A DNA stretch of 64,000 nt from Cardinalis cardinalis. Taxonomy: Eukaryota; Chordata; Aves; Passeriformes; Cardinalidae. The stretch is taken from positions 13,092,581 through 13,156,580 of the forward strand of contig JACDOX010000004.1 of the NCBI GenBank assembly GCA_014549065.1, written 5' to 3'. A program made the position numbers and the translations under genes. Position 1 is the first letter of the stretch, and the number at the start of each line of letters is the position of its first letter. Positions 49,601 to 61,865 of this stretch are shown here, one piece after another. The notes beneath the pieces were generated by a model, which was not told the DNA's origin, searched no databases, and was given only the letters and a program-made list of their open reading frames with translations.

Positions 49601-52600
49601 TCACACCAGCTTGATAGCTCTGATGGAAAAGTTGAAAACAGTGAAACACTTAACTGTATTGTACAGTTCAAAAAACACTGTCCTATTATAAACATGAATC
49701 AAAAAAAAGCTGACCTATTATAAACATGAATCAAAAGTCTATCAAGTCTATAATTAAAATCTGTAACTACAGAAATTATATAATTTATTACTGCAGGATC
49801 AAAGCTGAAATTATTTCAAACTATTGTTTATGTCATATTCTCTGCCAAACTTGCACTTTTTGGAAATACAGTGCTTAATATTGTAAACCCAAGTAANTGT
49901 CAGTGTTTACACTCCAGGCCTGTACACCACATGCTCCACAGCTACATTTCCAAGGCACCCCAGCAACANAAAAAGAAAAAAAGGGGGTCATAAACATTTC
50001 ACATGCACTAACAACAGTTTCAGCAACACTTACGAAGGTGCTATGTCCAGATGGTTGATNCTGTAGCCTGATGTACAAAATCCTCCTAGTGTTGTTGATA
50101 TGGTCACGAATGCAACAGCCAGGGCGTAGTTGCAGCCTATGAATCCGGCTGCTACTAAGAACAGCGCCGGTCCAATCATTCCTTTAAGACAGAAGCCTCA
50201 GAATCAATGGACGCTTGGAGGCTCCAAGCCGAGCGCTTTCCACCCAACCTCCGCCGCCCCCTGGCGCACGGAGCCGGCACCGCAGGGCGCGCCTTCCAGC
50301 GGGACGGCCGGAACATCCCACCCACCGCGGCGGGATCACAATCGGGCCGGCCGGCAAGGGACCTAAAGATCGCCCAGCCANCCCCTGCCACTGGCAGGGC
50401 CACCTTCCACTAGATCCGGTTGGTCAAAGCCTCGTCCANCCTGGCCTTAAGCACTTCCAGGGATGGGGCAGCCACAACTTCTCTGGCTGTTCCANCCTGT
50501 TCCAGTGCCTCACCACCCTCTCAGTAAAGAATTTCTTCCTATTATCTAATTCAAATCTACTCGCTTTCAGTTTGAAGCCATTCCCTCTTGTGCTATCACT
50601 ACATGTCCTTGTTAAAAGGAAGAGCAGATGGGTTGCAAAACTNTTGTCACAGGAAACAGCAACTAGATCAGAAATATCCCACTCTAGTGGTAAGGAACAA
50701 ACTAGATTAAAAAATTAACAAAAATCAACAGGTTCTGAAAATTACCTCAAAAATTAATTTTATTTATTGCTATAAGTAAATTGAAGCTGCACTGACACTG
50801 TGAACCCTGGGTGAATCCAANAGAGCTGTAGAGATGCTGCATGAGGCACTGGAAACAGCTTATCAGCCATCATGAGCTCATGCACACTGCTTCCTATCTT
50901 GGTNGCTGTTTCTCAGCACCAGAGCCCATCTCCATGACCCCAGCATGACCTCTGTGAACAGCTCCAAGTACATACTTTTGTTGATGAAGCCAACCTAAGT
51001 CCTGCTTTTCCCAAGACAACAAGATTTTTTCTCCTGATTTATGCATACATGGATGTGAGGTGTGCAGTCCTGCAGTAAATTGAATCACCAAAATAGCATA
51101 GGCTTAAATACAAATAAAATGAATGAGAATTTATTACAAGAGCTGCTTTAAAGAAAGAAATTGAAGCAGCTGAATTGAGAAGGCAGCAAGGATCACCNTA
51201 CAATAACTGGGCTGCAATTTTTGTGATCTCCTGCCTAATCTGTCTTTTTTTTTTTCCTTAAATTTCTTTCCTCTGTCCCTTCTTTATTCAGCAATCAACT
51301 TCTCTTTCTTAAATACAGCCTTTTACTTGTGTTCATTAAAAACCTGATCTGGCTGATCTGTTGGTGATTTAAGATCATCTCTCCTCCCAGTTAGTCAAGA
51401 CCATTTTGGATTCTGTTTGGTCTTTCTACTGTGGTAGCAGCTGTAAATTTTGCAAGTGTATTCCTTTTCAGTTACTTTAGTCTAGGATAAACAAAACACT
51501 GAACAACAGAATAGGCTCGCAGAACAATAATCCTGTCAGTTTGATAAACCTTTTCTGATAACAATGTTTCATTCACCCTTTTATGGTGAATTTACATGAC
51601 CATTTATTTGATTGGTTTGCTTGTAGTCCAATCATCTTGACCTAAAAAAAAGCTTTTGACAATCTCTTATTGTTCTCTTATCCAGCAGGCCTACTTCTCA
51701 TGGAAAAAGACAGGATTTACTCCTGACACATTAATGTACAAATAAAGCTGTTCCTCTCAAGCCATGCACAATGCTGCCTCATCTCACAGTAGAATGTCAG
51801 ACTACTCCCCCAAGCCCTTAAATTTTCCCAAAATGATATTATTATATTTTCTAANATTTTATGTTCCAAGAGATGATACTTGCACCTACCTATTAGGGTA
51901 AAACATTTGCGAACACAAACAGTGGAGAAGTTCTGTTTTTCCCGTAAATAATCAGCAATTTGGCCAGACAGAATTATACATAACCAGCATCCAAAATAAG
52001 GCAGGGCAGACAAAAATCCATTCTGTTAAGGATGTTAAAAGAAGACAGTTAAAACACTAAAATGACAAANCAATCCTAACTTAATCCATAACTACCAATG
52101 CAGTCAGACCAAAAACTCAAAGGTTTAGATCAGCAACTAGCTTCAGGAAGAAGAAAACTATAACTGAAGGTATCCTGTGGANATTAACCTGATTGTGGAA
52201 GTTTCCAGGATACCAATATCAAGTGAGTTACTAAAATAAGTGGAAGCTGTAAATATTCAGAACTTTGAAAACTATACAGAATCTCTGGGTTTTGTACTAC
52301 TGTTATATTATTCCTAATCCATCTGCTGAAANATCTGGTGCTGCCTGTGAACAGAAACAAAATCTAGAACTAGAACTTTTTGTCACATCTAGGCTGGANG
52401 TCCCACAATCTCAAAGCTGAGTTATTCAGGATGTGACATTACTTACACTGAAGTCACCAGTTAATTTCCATTACTTTAAACACGTGTTGCTTAGACCTCT
52501 GTGTGATTCTACATGATTTTCTGATGAAGGGGAACAAAANGTACTACTAAACTGCCCACATTTACAGCCTTCCCAAAAAATTATGGATAGTTACTGATAN

Positions 52601-55600
52601 CAGAGCTCATAATTTGACCTCATCTGTGATTCAAAAGGGGTATTTGAGTAGAAACAGAATGATCTTCATACACTAGTATGAAATGTATATTTGCCAAGAA
52701 GTGAAAGATTCCCTAGAAGTTTTAATTTTAAATGAAACAAGAAATTCATNCCCACCTGGAGTCCATTCTACCAGTACATAAGCATGCTGCCTGTTGCATT
52801 TCAGTGCTCAGTTTTCAAAAACAGTAGGTAAAATTTTGAAAAATAGAGACAGTATCAGTAATTAAAAAACTTTTTCAAAGCAGTGTTCAAAGACACAGCG
52901 TTAAACTAATTTCTGAATTTTAGAGAAGAAACTGAACAGCAACAAGCGTATAATATTTTAAACNGTAACAATTTCCATCTAAATGTGCNGCAACACTTAG
53001 TCCAACACTATTACACAAGTTGTTTTTTTTTGATGTTCACAATAGTCAGTACTCTAAGCTACTCCAAAAAGAAAAAAACATGACCCAAAGTCAAAGGAAA
53101 TCACTTCACAGCAGACTCTGCTACCATTTAATGCAATGGTGTTTTACAAAACCCATGCAACTGAGAGCTGTGGTAGCAAATGACTTTCACAGATATTGAT
53201 GCCTCTTCAGGGAATACCTGAAGAGGCATAATGAGGAGCCCAACCAGCAACATCAGTTAGTTTTTTCCAGCTACTTTGCAGCTTGCCTTAATGCAAACTT
53301 CTGTTCTAATGCTAAAGTTCCCCATCTTCTCCTTCCAAGATTACTGGTATCACCTCTTTCTTGCATGGCATTCATCTTCAGATTCCTCTAAACTAGTTTG
53401 GTTTGCTAAATCAGGAAAAGACTATGTTAAACTTCTTGCAATTTCTGAGCACCTTTTTATCTTAGCTATACCAGTTTCTCCAAGTAAGCTATGCCATCAC
53501 CAAAACTGTTTCATTAAAGACAGACCAGTACAGTCAAGNAAATGCTATAATTAAGACTATCCCACCTCCCCCACCCCCTAAGTTTTCCCTGGTAAATAAT
53601 TTAATTTTATAAAATTTCCTTACAAAGCACTATATCTGGATCTTAAGACTATGGTTTTGTTTCATCCAGTTACCTTAGTAAGAAAAGGTATTTTACCTCT
53701 ACTGCTCATTGAAGAAAGAGGTGGACAATCTGGAAGGTGATCCTATCAGAATGAAGCTTCTCTCTGGTCCCTTTCTCCCCCAAACCCCATCCTTAAAATA
53801 GTTTCAAAAATGCCTCTTGTCCAATGGTTTTCTTAGTTTTACTTTTAACTGGAAATGTTCTCCTTCATGAATTAGCAAAGAAGTAGATACTATTTCAGAA
53901 GCCATAAAACTTGGTGTAAAATCTGAAATAGTCACAGAACTCANATAACAGGGAAACTATTTTTATAGTTACTGTTTTAAAGCAGGGCAGGTNAAGATAG
54001 GTACCATGCATCTTCAAACATAAAATTTAACATGAAAGCTAGCACTAAGGTAAACATCAAATAAGTCCATAAAGTAGAAATTATAAGGCAGGCAACATTT
54101 TTGATGCATCTGCTTAATTGTGTGGGGTTCTGCTTAATTGTGTGGGATTCTCATTTCCCAGCTACACATTTACATTCCAAGGTTCTTAAACAGCTACATC
54201 CATTCTAAACAGCAGATGCTTTAGTTTCTTTAATTCAGAAGAAAATGACTGTATTTGTATACATCTCACCTCCTGTGCATCAAATCGCAGGATTTCCTTC
54301 ATGTACGTGGGCAAGAGTGTAAGAAGTGTATAGAAAGTCCAGTTGTAAGAGAAGTGTGCNACAACAATAGCCCAGAGTGGAAGGGACCCCAGCATAGGTC
54401 TCCAGGGAACAGACTTCTGTGTAGAAAGCTGGCAAGCAGTAGACAAAGAGAAGAGAAAATAAGGAAATCAGAATGTTGATATGAACATTTACTAAATACA
54501 GTGCTTTTGATGCTAACCAAATCTATGCTCATGATCTATTCTGAAAGGCCCAAAACAGTCCCAGTTGAGAGATGCAAGTCATCAGCAATGAATGAATTAC
54601 TTGTCTTCAGTTCTCAATGAAGATTTACTAAAGTATGTTACTGCTCTGATGTTTACTATTCCAAAGTAAACCAATTACTACATTTTGTAATTCAAGAAGT
54701 ATGCCTTGCCTTATTGAAATTTGAAGCCTCCTGCTTTTATTATAAACAATTAAATATTTAGTCACTCCTTGGGTGTTGATTTAACTGAACCTTTCCTGCT
54801 CAATCCTAGATATTAATTTTGGTCTCTCAGCCAGCTTCACTGTTTGTAGATACATATCCCCCCAGTCATAGGAATGAATCTTATGCAGACTTCAGGAACT
54901 GGCTCATTAGCATTTTCTCTGCGAATAGTAATCTATTTCTTAGTCGAGATGACATACTGAGAAAGAGAAATGTTGTAAAATATGGTATTGCAAATGTTAA
55001 AGACATTATACAGGTCTGGATCTAGTATAAAATGACAGATGTGAGCATTTTTTAATACAAAGTTTTTTAAATAAAGCACCTCAACAACATCTGTAACAAA
55101 AAGCATTATTATAAATGCTTTGTTTGATTACTGATTGTTTTTCAGTTTACAATTGCACCATTTAAAAAAAACTGTTTGAAAAGGCCTGTCTCCATCTAAG
55201 AATGGNATTCTAAACATAAACATGTTTGCATAAACATATAACAAAGCATGTAACAAACAAACANAGCTTGACATTAATGACCATGTTTGTGGTTTATGTT
55301 CAGACTGAAGTAGGTTGGTCTCTACTAAAGTGCTGTACCTGATCTTTTAGAGAAGACAGTATATATTCTCTTTCAGCATGTGAAATGCTCCTGTGAGTTT
55401 CTGGTGTATCACTAACCAANAACATCCAGAAGAACCACCACAACACACCAAGTGCACCTATTGTTGTGAAAAGATGGGTGAAGAGATAGAAATTTTAAAA
55501 AAGCAATTTTATTGAGTAATACTCTCAGATTATATAGTAAGAAGTGCTTTCTCAATACTCTAATATAATTTTAATGAACATTATTTTTCTATCTACTTAC

Positions 55601-58600
55601 AAANACTAGTTCCCCAAAGTGGCTTAACAATGCACATTTAGATACAATAAAGAANGAAGACAACTAAGCAGAATTTTTTCTTTTTATTTTTTCCTCTACT
55701 TCAAGTTTTTCATACAGCAAGAAAGCTGTGCGCTCATACATAATTGCATTTTTATCAGTNACATGGAAAAGCCACAAAGGGTATGGCTCACCCTCAGGAA
55801 ATAAAAAGTTCACATTAAGTTTAATCACAAAAAATACTCTATGCACATATACAAAATATCATTACATAATATATCAGCTTATTACATAAAATTTTATTAA
55901 GCTTTTATAACATAAAATATCAGCNTAATTCTGCAAGCCAAGCCCAGAATTTTCATTTGAAAAAAGTTTACTTTTCAATAATAGGTCCAAAATAACTNCA
56001 CTTTTACGTAATTGTAACATTTTAACTTACTTCATTTTGTTCAGTTCTACATTTTAACTTATTTCATTTTGTTCAGTTATTTAGTTTGAATCTTTGTGAT
56101 TTGTAAAAAGTTGGAGATTTTTTTTGAGGAAAATGTAACTCTTGTCTTATATTCTGATTCTGCCATTCCCATGCAGAATTTGAAATGTCTCACACACGTA
56201 AACAGACCTGTAAAAGGCATTAGGTGAGACATGCTGTTAAAACAAAAATTTTCTGNTTCAGTTTCTTCCAGAATATACATCACAGTAAATATGCTATGCA
56301 TTCCTTCAGGGTCCCTGTGACTGCTAGAGATTTTCCAGTTCATGTTTTAAGCAGCAGTAACTTTTCACACGTTNGTTCATTCAAAGTTGAGATTTATTCC
56401 TGGGATTAAAGTTATTAACTCAATTTCACACTTCAGATAAGAAATTTCAGCCTGTTGTTTTCAAGTGGTGGGAGAGTTAAGAGCTTTTGACTTGTACCAG
56501 CTTTTGTCCAACTCAGAGACAGCTTTGCTCATTGGAAGAAGGCTTATTTAGCCATTCACTGGAATNTACTTAGCCTTAAATATCTCTAATTGCCCAGAAG
56601 AAATAAAACAGCAACCCAACATGTCAAATACTCTTTTAAAACTTAAAATAAGTTTCATATTATATGCTTTAAAAAAAATACAGATAGTACTTTTAATAAT
56701 TAAGAAAAATCAAAACAACACAAACTCACCAAATATGTAGAACACATAAACCCAGTTCATATAGTAACAAATTAAACCAGATAGTGGCAGAGACACAACA
56801 GTTCCCAGCTGTGCACCTACCAGAAGAAAGCAAAACAAAGTGGAAAAATAATCAGATCTNCTATGGACCCCTTAAGTATAAGTGCCATTTCAGAGTTATT
56901 TTATTTTTCTGTAATAAATCATGAATAAAAATTGTCACTACCACTAGAAGGTTGTGCATTGCTNTAAAGAAACACAGGCACAATGAGCTGCCTTGGCAGC
57001 TCTGAGCAAACAGAGCCATAAAGCCCTAAGAAGCCAAAATTAGAAGCAATGAGCAGTAAAATATAAGCATTCTTAGCACATTTGTCCCAATAAAGTGATG
57101 GCTCTAACACATCTAAACCAATGCAAATTAGTCAAAACAAGAGAGAGCTGAGCACAGTATAATTAAGGCCTTGGGATTATAATGTGACAATATAGTCTGC
57201 TTTTTTTGCATCTCCTTCTAGTGCCACAAAACCAGGAATTCTAGAAACATGAAGCAGAAATCAGGCATATATAACCAGTAAGTTCAAATTCCATGTTTCC
57301 TGAATGTGACAGGGTCTAGGATCAAGGGAGAAGGGAAAGATAAGCAGATTCTAGTTCAGAATAAAGCCAAAAGCCAGAAAGAACTATTCCTGTGCTTATA
57401 ATTCAACATACATTTTGCAAAGAATAAGGATGGCAGGTGTTTCCCTTTCAAAATCTAAACCAGAAACCTGTATTNTTTACATACTTGACAGTCTACTGGT
57501 GATAAACAGCATGTTTTGTCTCTTAATATTAGCTGCAAAATTACTTCTCCAAACTTAATCTCAACTCAGAAAATATTATGTTGATATTCTGGCNACCTAG
57601 ACTCCATCTTCATGGAAACAATTTTTATTTGAGGCAGAAAACTCCAACAATGAATAAAACCACATACATCATGCAAAATATAAATCAAAATAACAACTAC
57701 ATATAAACTCAACCACATGTTCTCAGAAAATCAACACGATCGTGATTAAATTAACTACAGACCACATGACTGCCAACGTGGAAGGAAAGGAAGGAAAACA
57801 GCCTGCCAAGATTACACAAGATATCTTATCCACCCCTGACTGCTAACAATGGGCTGTTCAAGGCCACAGACTCTTCTCACTAGTACATTAACATATATTT
57901 TCACACAATACAAAAGGACAGTTTAAAAGCTCCCAGTTGTAAATGCAGTAGAAGGTAATCCCAACTCTGTTTGCTCTGCTTAACTTGTGTGCTAGGTCCC
58001 ACATNAAGACTTCTTTTGAAGTATATTTAATTAAATACCAAGGCAGAAAACTGNTTTTTAAAAAACAGAAAGAAAAAAANNTTTTGATGCATTAGATGAG
58101 TTGAAGTAGGTNTTNGAAGGGTCACTTCAACAAGTGATGAGACACTTNGTTCAGAGCAAAGTNAGGAATTGTGAGGAAAAAGGATTAAGGCTGCATCCCT
58201 CTGGGAAAAATGAGTCACTCTTAGCTCCTTAAGAAACTGTAGCTGAAATTTAACCTGTCTTCTTGATAAAAAACCTAATTATCACTAATAAGAGTGAGCA
58301 AAGCAAACCATTACTTCAGTAAACGAATACAAAATTTGTCATCCTCAAAGAAATAATATCAATTTTGACTTGCAAATTTAGAAACCTGTATTTTTCACCT
58401 GCCCCTCAAATACTGCACTGAGCAATGTGACTGACCAATAAACCCCTAAAAAGAAGGCTCAGTNGAGGCAGGCAAGAGCAACATGTCCATCACTTGGGGA
58501 ATGACACTGGGTGTGACCAACCACAGTTGTTGCAAAGAAGAGCTGACTTTATCTCAACCCAAAGGGCATCAGAGAGTGGCTTAGATTTAGATAAGCAGTT

Positions 58601-61600
58601 ATGTCAGTCGAGTGGATCAGCCAGTTGTGTAAATGTTTCTCCTCATTCAGTTCATTAAAAGAGAGANTGTCTCACTGACTTAGCCAGACTGACAAGAGGG
58701 GAGTGAATACATGGGTCAGTCTAACACAAAGTACAAAAGTTAAACAACAACAGAATTTCTGAGAGAACAACAGACTTGACTTGCAGTCAACCCAAACTGA
58801 AGTGTATTGCAATTGCTATATTTTGCTAAGTGTCAATTTAGATTTGCTAAGTGCTAACTTGTACTGTGCTTTCAGTACATTCTGTATCACTCTGCTAAAT
58901 CAAAAATCCTGTGTAACATTAAGTATCTTCAAAGAATTAAATCTGATATCAAACTTAACACCTTCCAGACACAGAATATCTAGGACAATCTGGTCAGAGA
59001 GTACTCGACTCTGACAAGGAGCTCTTGCAGCAATACATGGAACCTTGGATGTTTTCTTCCCCAAGTTCTTCCAAGAACATTTAAAAAACCCTCCAAAAAC
59101 CAACCAAACAGCTCTATCCTATGACTGCCCCAGCTTTTTGTTCCTAATGCTGAATCTTTTTTATTTACAGTATCTTCTAATCATCAGCTTCACAGTAATT
59201 ATTTTCACCACTTCATACCAAAGTTAGACCCAAGTTTATAATTACTTGTAGATCAATACCTTTTGTCAGGTTATAAAAACCATGAATAAATTAAGAAAAG
59301 TACTGGAAAGCAAGATTTACTTTAATGTTACACTTTCTGGATTAAATGCTGATTAAAATTTACAATATAAATCCCTTTGATTTAAGTCAATCCTCCCTGT
59401 TTCTGCAGTAAAAATTTATAATCCCATTATCAGCGTGGGAATTTCTCACCTGCATATGAAATACTAAGGAGCTTGCTGCGTTCCAGTGGAGGAGCCCAAG
59501 AAGACCACATTGAATGCATGGCTGGGAAGGTAACACCCTAGAAAACATNATTTCATTCTGCTGAAATGCAAGGGTTTTAGAACTCACTTCAACTTTACAT
59601 GTTTCTAAGCAGTTTCATTAAAAAGCAGTAGTACAATCTATGAGTTTGTTGTCTACCAAGAAGCCACCTATAAAAATTGTGCAAGGCATGAGAATAAGGA
59701 GGCAGAATTAATTTCTCCTGCTTTTGAGTCTCTGTGTACTGAAAAAGCAGCAGCAATACAAACAACAGTGGTTTGAGGCCCTGGTTTCTGAAAAATGAGA
59801 ATAGTTTTGTCTCAGGTATCCTTACATTTCTTATTTGAAAAGCTTAGGCTAAAATATAGTACAAATGCTTTAATTATTCTAAAACCCACAAAACTAAGCC
59901 ACTCAAATGAAACAATCCATATACTATTCCAGCATAACAACCCCCACAGAGTCTAATCACTACAAANTTAAACAAATTATTCAGATACATTTTCAAATTA
60001 CATAGAGGAAACAGGATTACCTCTCCCAGTCCTTCCAAGGCTCTGACAGCTATGAGATAGCCAACTCCCAAATTTGCAGCTAAGGGAGTAAGCAAGGTGA
60101 ATACAGAGGTACCAAAGATGCCAAACCCCAGCAACAGTTTGCCTCCAATTCTGCTTGCAAGATATCCTCCTGGAATCTGAGTAATGATATAGCCATAGAA
60201 AAAAGAACCAAGGATCCATCCCTGAGTCTCAGCATCCCAAGAATACTTTTCTCCCTAAAAAGAGAAAAAAAAANNCAACAAAGTGCAGTAAGTTAAAGAC
60301 AGCAGTTTCTTTGACCACATTTTTATTACATTGATCCACTATTTAGTCAATTACAGATAAATTTCAAATTTTTTGTGACGTGCACCCTAAGGTCTCTTTC
60401 CTCTACACCCACCTGTACTGCAATCAAAGCTGTGTTAAAAGCTAGTTCAGGTAGTTCACAGCCTGTCTGGACATATCTAACCCAAGTATGAAAATCATTA
60501 CTACATGAAATACAAGTGCTCTATCAGTTATCCCTTTTTGAATCCTAAGCAGCTTGGGTTAGGTGATAGGTACTGACTATGTAAGTCTGCCTGAGTACAA
60601 ATCCCACTTCTGAAACACAGAGTGGACATTCTGTCATGCTCTATGAAAAGGCTCTACCTGCAGAAAATTTATGGANAAAAAAAAAAAACTAATAAGGAAA
60701 TGCAGGTGCTTACATTTAATGTAAAGAAAGAGAGCGGTCAAGGACAGGGCTCACAAGGGTAGGCAGAATAATGAGAGAAGCACAACAGAGGGAAGATGGG
60801 TTTAGTGGACAATGCAATAAAAGTAAAGATGATTGAGATAGGAATCTGCAGCTATAAAGGAAGCCAGCAAGAAGACAGGAACTGTTGCCCAATAAAGTGA
60901 TTCTGAAATTTGGGATCACTTCCAAAAGATCAATTTTTCCACATCTAAATGAGCAGCATACATTTCACAGAAATGATGAGACAGAATCTTCCCATAAAGT
61001 TCACCATTATAATTTGTTTGTGATAAATAATAAATGAAAGCAAACAAAATGAAAGCAGGAAGATGGCAAGAGTGCTCATGACTACTTCAACTACAAGATA
61101 AGATCTGTGCAAGTCCAAATTCACAAAGTTGGGGTTTTTTTTTAGAAATCTTTTTTTCTGTATCTGTCAGCTAAGTGAAGAAGCGNGATTTTAAGGATTA
61201 CTGGAATTCAGAGGTAAAGGATATAAAGACAAAATGCATGATCTGGGAAANAGATCGAAGAAGTGAAGAGAGAAATGTTACATGTTAATTTGTAATGAAA
61301 TTTCATGCCATTGTGACTGTACAAAGAGCAGGCAAATTGGACAGTGATGGGAGCTCTGACGCAGATATAACAGTAATCAATTGATAAGTGGCATCCAAAA
61401 GAGTGAGTCACAGTAGATCTGTGTGGTCAGATTAGCCAATTTCTGAGGAATAGCACAGAAAAGAGGTATGTAAAAAGCTGACCCTGAGCACAGCACTTCT
61501 CAATTAGCTAGTCATTTAAGGCTAATATTTCCCAGAATATCTTTAAAAGAACCACTGGAAAGGCTTTCCAGTAAAAACCAGCCTGTTCTTTCTATGGTTC

Positions 61601-61865
61601 TATCTATCCTAGAGTTCTAAAAGCACTTTGACATGCCACGTTACAAGACAATGTCTCTGAGACCTCACCGTGGTGTTGCGAGGAACATTTATGGTGGAGG
61701 AATGCTCTGGGCACACATTGGAAGTCACATTCTTTGCTGAGGTTGTGTTAGGTTCTACCATATCCACCAGAGCCACGCTGAGGTTCACACGCAGTGCATA
61801 CACGAGGAAGAACCCAAAACAGGCCAGGAGGGCGAGATTGTAGCGAGCTGAGCAGCATGCAGGGA
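43620..61865 (-). CDS. SLC17A5: SLC17A5 (sialin), exons 2-11; exon 1 outside the window
   Basis: Sialin is the lysosomal proton-coupled sialic acid exporter of the major facilitator superfamily, with 12 expected membrane segments. Minus-strand exons: 61865-61669, 60254-60021, 59537-59450, 56816-56730, 55457-55339, 54428-54270, 52022-51890, 50181-50034, 45447-45357, 43757-43620. Phases join to 1394 nt (464 aa plus stop). With a first exon of about 31 codons this gives the human length of 495. Key features: CCSARYN with the Arg equal to human R39 (the Salla site); TM1 to VNLSVALV; a luminal loop with sequons NTT, NVT, NTT; the MFS loop motif SRIGGK, whose Lys equals human K136; PAMH with human H183; SYNWTFYTLLTLLPTYMKE; LGGFC near the C-terminal half. 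The C-terminus is GYHLHRN. The dileucine lysosomal sorting signal would be in exon 1. Ns at 50060, 54360 and 55420 are all third codon positions. No breaks were seen. Confidence 0.96.
44531..44672 (+). mobile_element. tRNA-Ile-headed, CR1-tailed SINE (TguSINE1-like), SLC17A5 intron 10
   Basis: The 5' part resembles the second half of a tRNA-Ile: TTGGTTAGAGCATGGTGAC, then AACACCAAGGTCAATAG, a B-box-like TTTGATCCTC, then ATATGGCCCATTCACTTAAG. The 3' part is a CR1-type end: GAGCTGGACTCAAAGATCC, TTGTGGGTCCCTTCCAATTC, AGAATATCCTGTGATCTGTG. This head-tail join is the hallmark of the passerine SINE TguSINE1. It is diverged and 5'-truncated. Confidence 0.75.
44710..44783. repeat. Imperfect three-copy repeat around CAAGTGTATCA
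   Basis: Copies TTCAAGTGTATCACTAAGC, AAGTGTATCACTTATCTC and TTCAAGTGTATCAGTAAGC follow one another a few dozen bases after the SINE. Lengths are uneven, so it is a local duplication and not a regular array. Confidence 0.75.
45643..45725 (+). mobile_element. CR1 LINE 3'-end fragment (SLC17A5 intron 9)
   Basis: GTTTAGTGGTGGAATTGGCA, GTGTTAGGTTAATGGTTGGG, GATGATCTTAAAGATCC, then TTCAATGATTATG match the sense-strand CR1 3' end. It is truncated and diverged. Confidence 0.8.
49682..49736. repeat. Two-copy 32-bp-period tandem duplication
   Basis: CCTATTATAAACATGAATCA followed by AAA occurs at 49682 and again at 49714 without mismatch, in SLC17A5 intron 9. Confidence 0.9.
50365..50625 (-). mobile_element. 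CR1 LINE fragment (SLC17A5 intron 8)
   Basis: The plus strand carries the antisense CR1 wording in order: CTGGCCTTAAGCACTTCCAG, GGATGGGGCAGCCACAACTT, TTCCAGTGCCTCACCACC, AAAGAATTTCTTCCTATTA, AAGCCATTCCCTCTTGTG. About 260 bp are recognisable, and the element is 5'-truncated as usual for CR1. It is in the same orientation as SLC17A5, about 180 bp from exon 9. Confidence 0.92.
53199..53229. repeat. Perfect 13-bp inverted repeat with 5-nt loop (SLC17A5 intron 7)
   Basis: ATGCCTCTTCAGG (53199-53211), loop GAATA, and the exact complement CCTGAAGAGGCAT (53217-53229). It is mixed in composition, so less likely to arise by chance than AT-rich palindromes. It is too short for a microRNA precursor. Confidence 0.88.
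54110..54149. repeat. Two-copy 20-bp tandem duplication
   Basis: CTGCTTAATTGTGTGGGGTT and CTGCTTAATTGTGTGGGATT are adjacent. One mismatch. SLC17A5 intron 7, about 120 bp past the exon 7 donor. Confidence 0.9.
56018..56078. repeat. Two-copy 31-bp-period tandem duplication
   Basis: Each copy starts ACATTTTAACTTA and ends TTCATTTTGTTCAGTT (56018-56047 and 56049-56078). One mismatch. SLC17A5 intron 5. Confidence 0.9.

Noticed and set aside
61585..61604. TTCTATGGTTCTATC as a CR1 terminal (ATTCTATG)n tail
   Set aside because: Only two loose units are present and no CR1 3' sequence precedes them, so the match is too weak to call.
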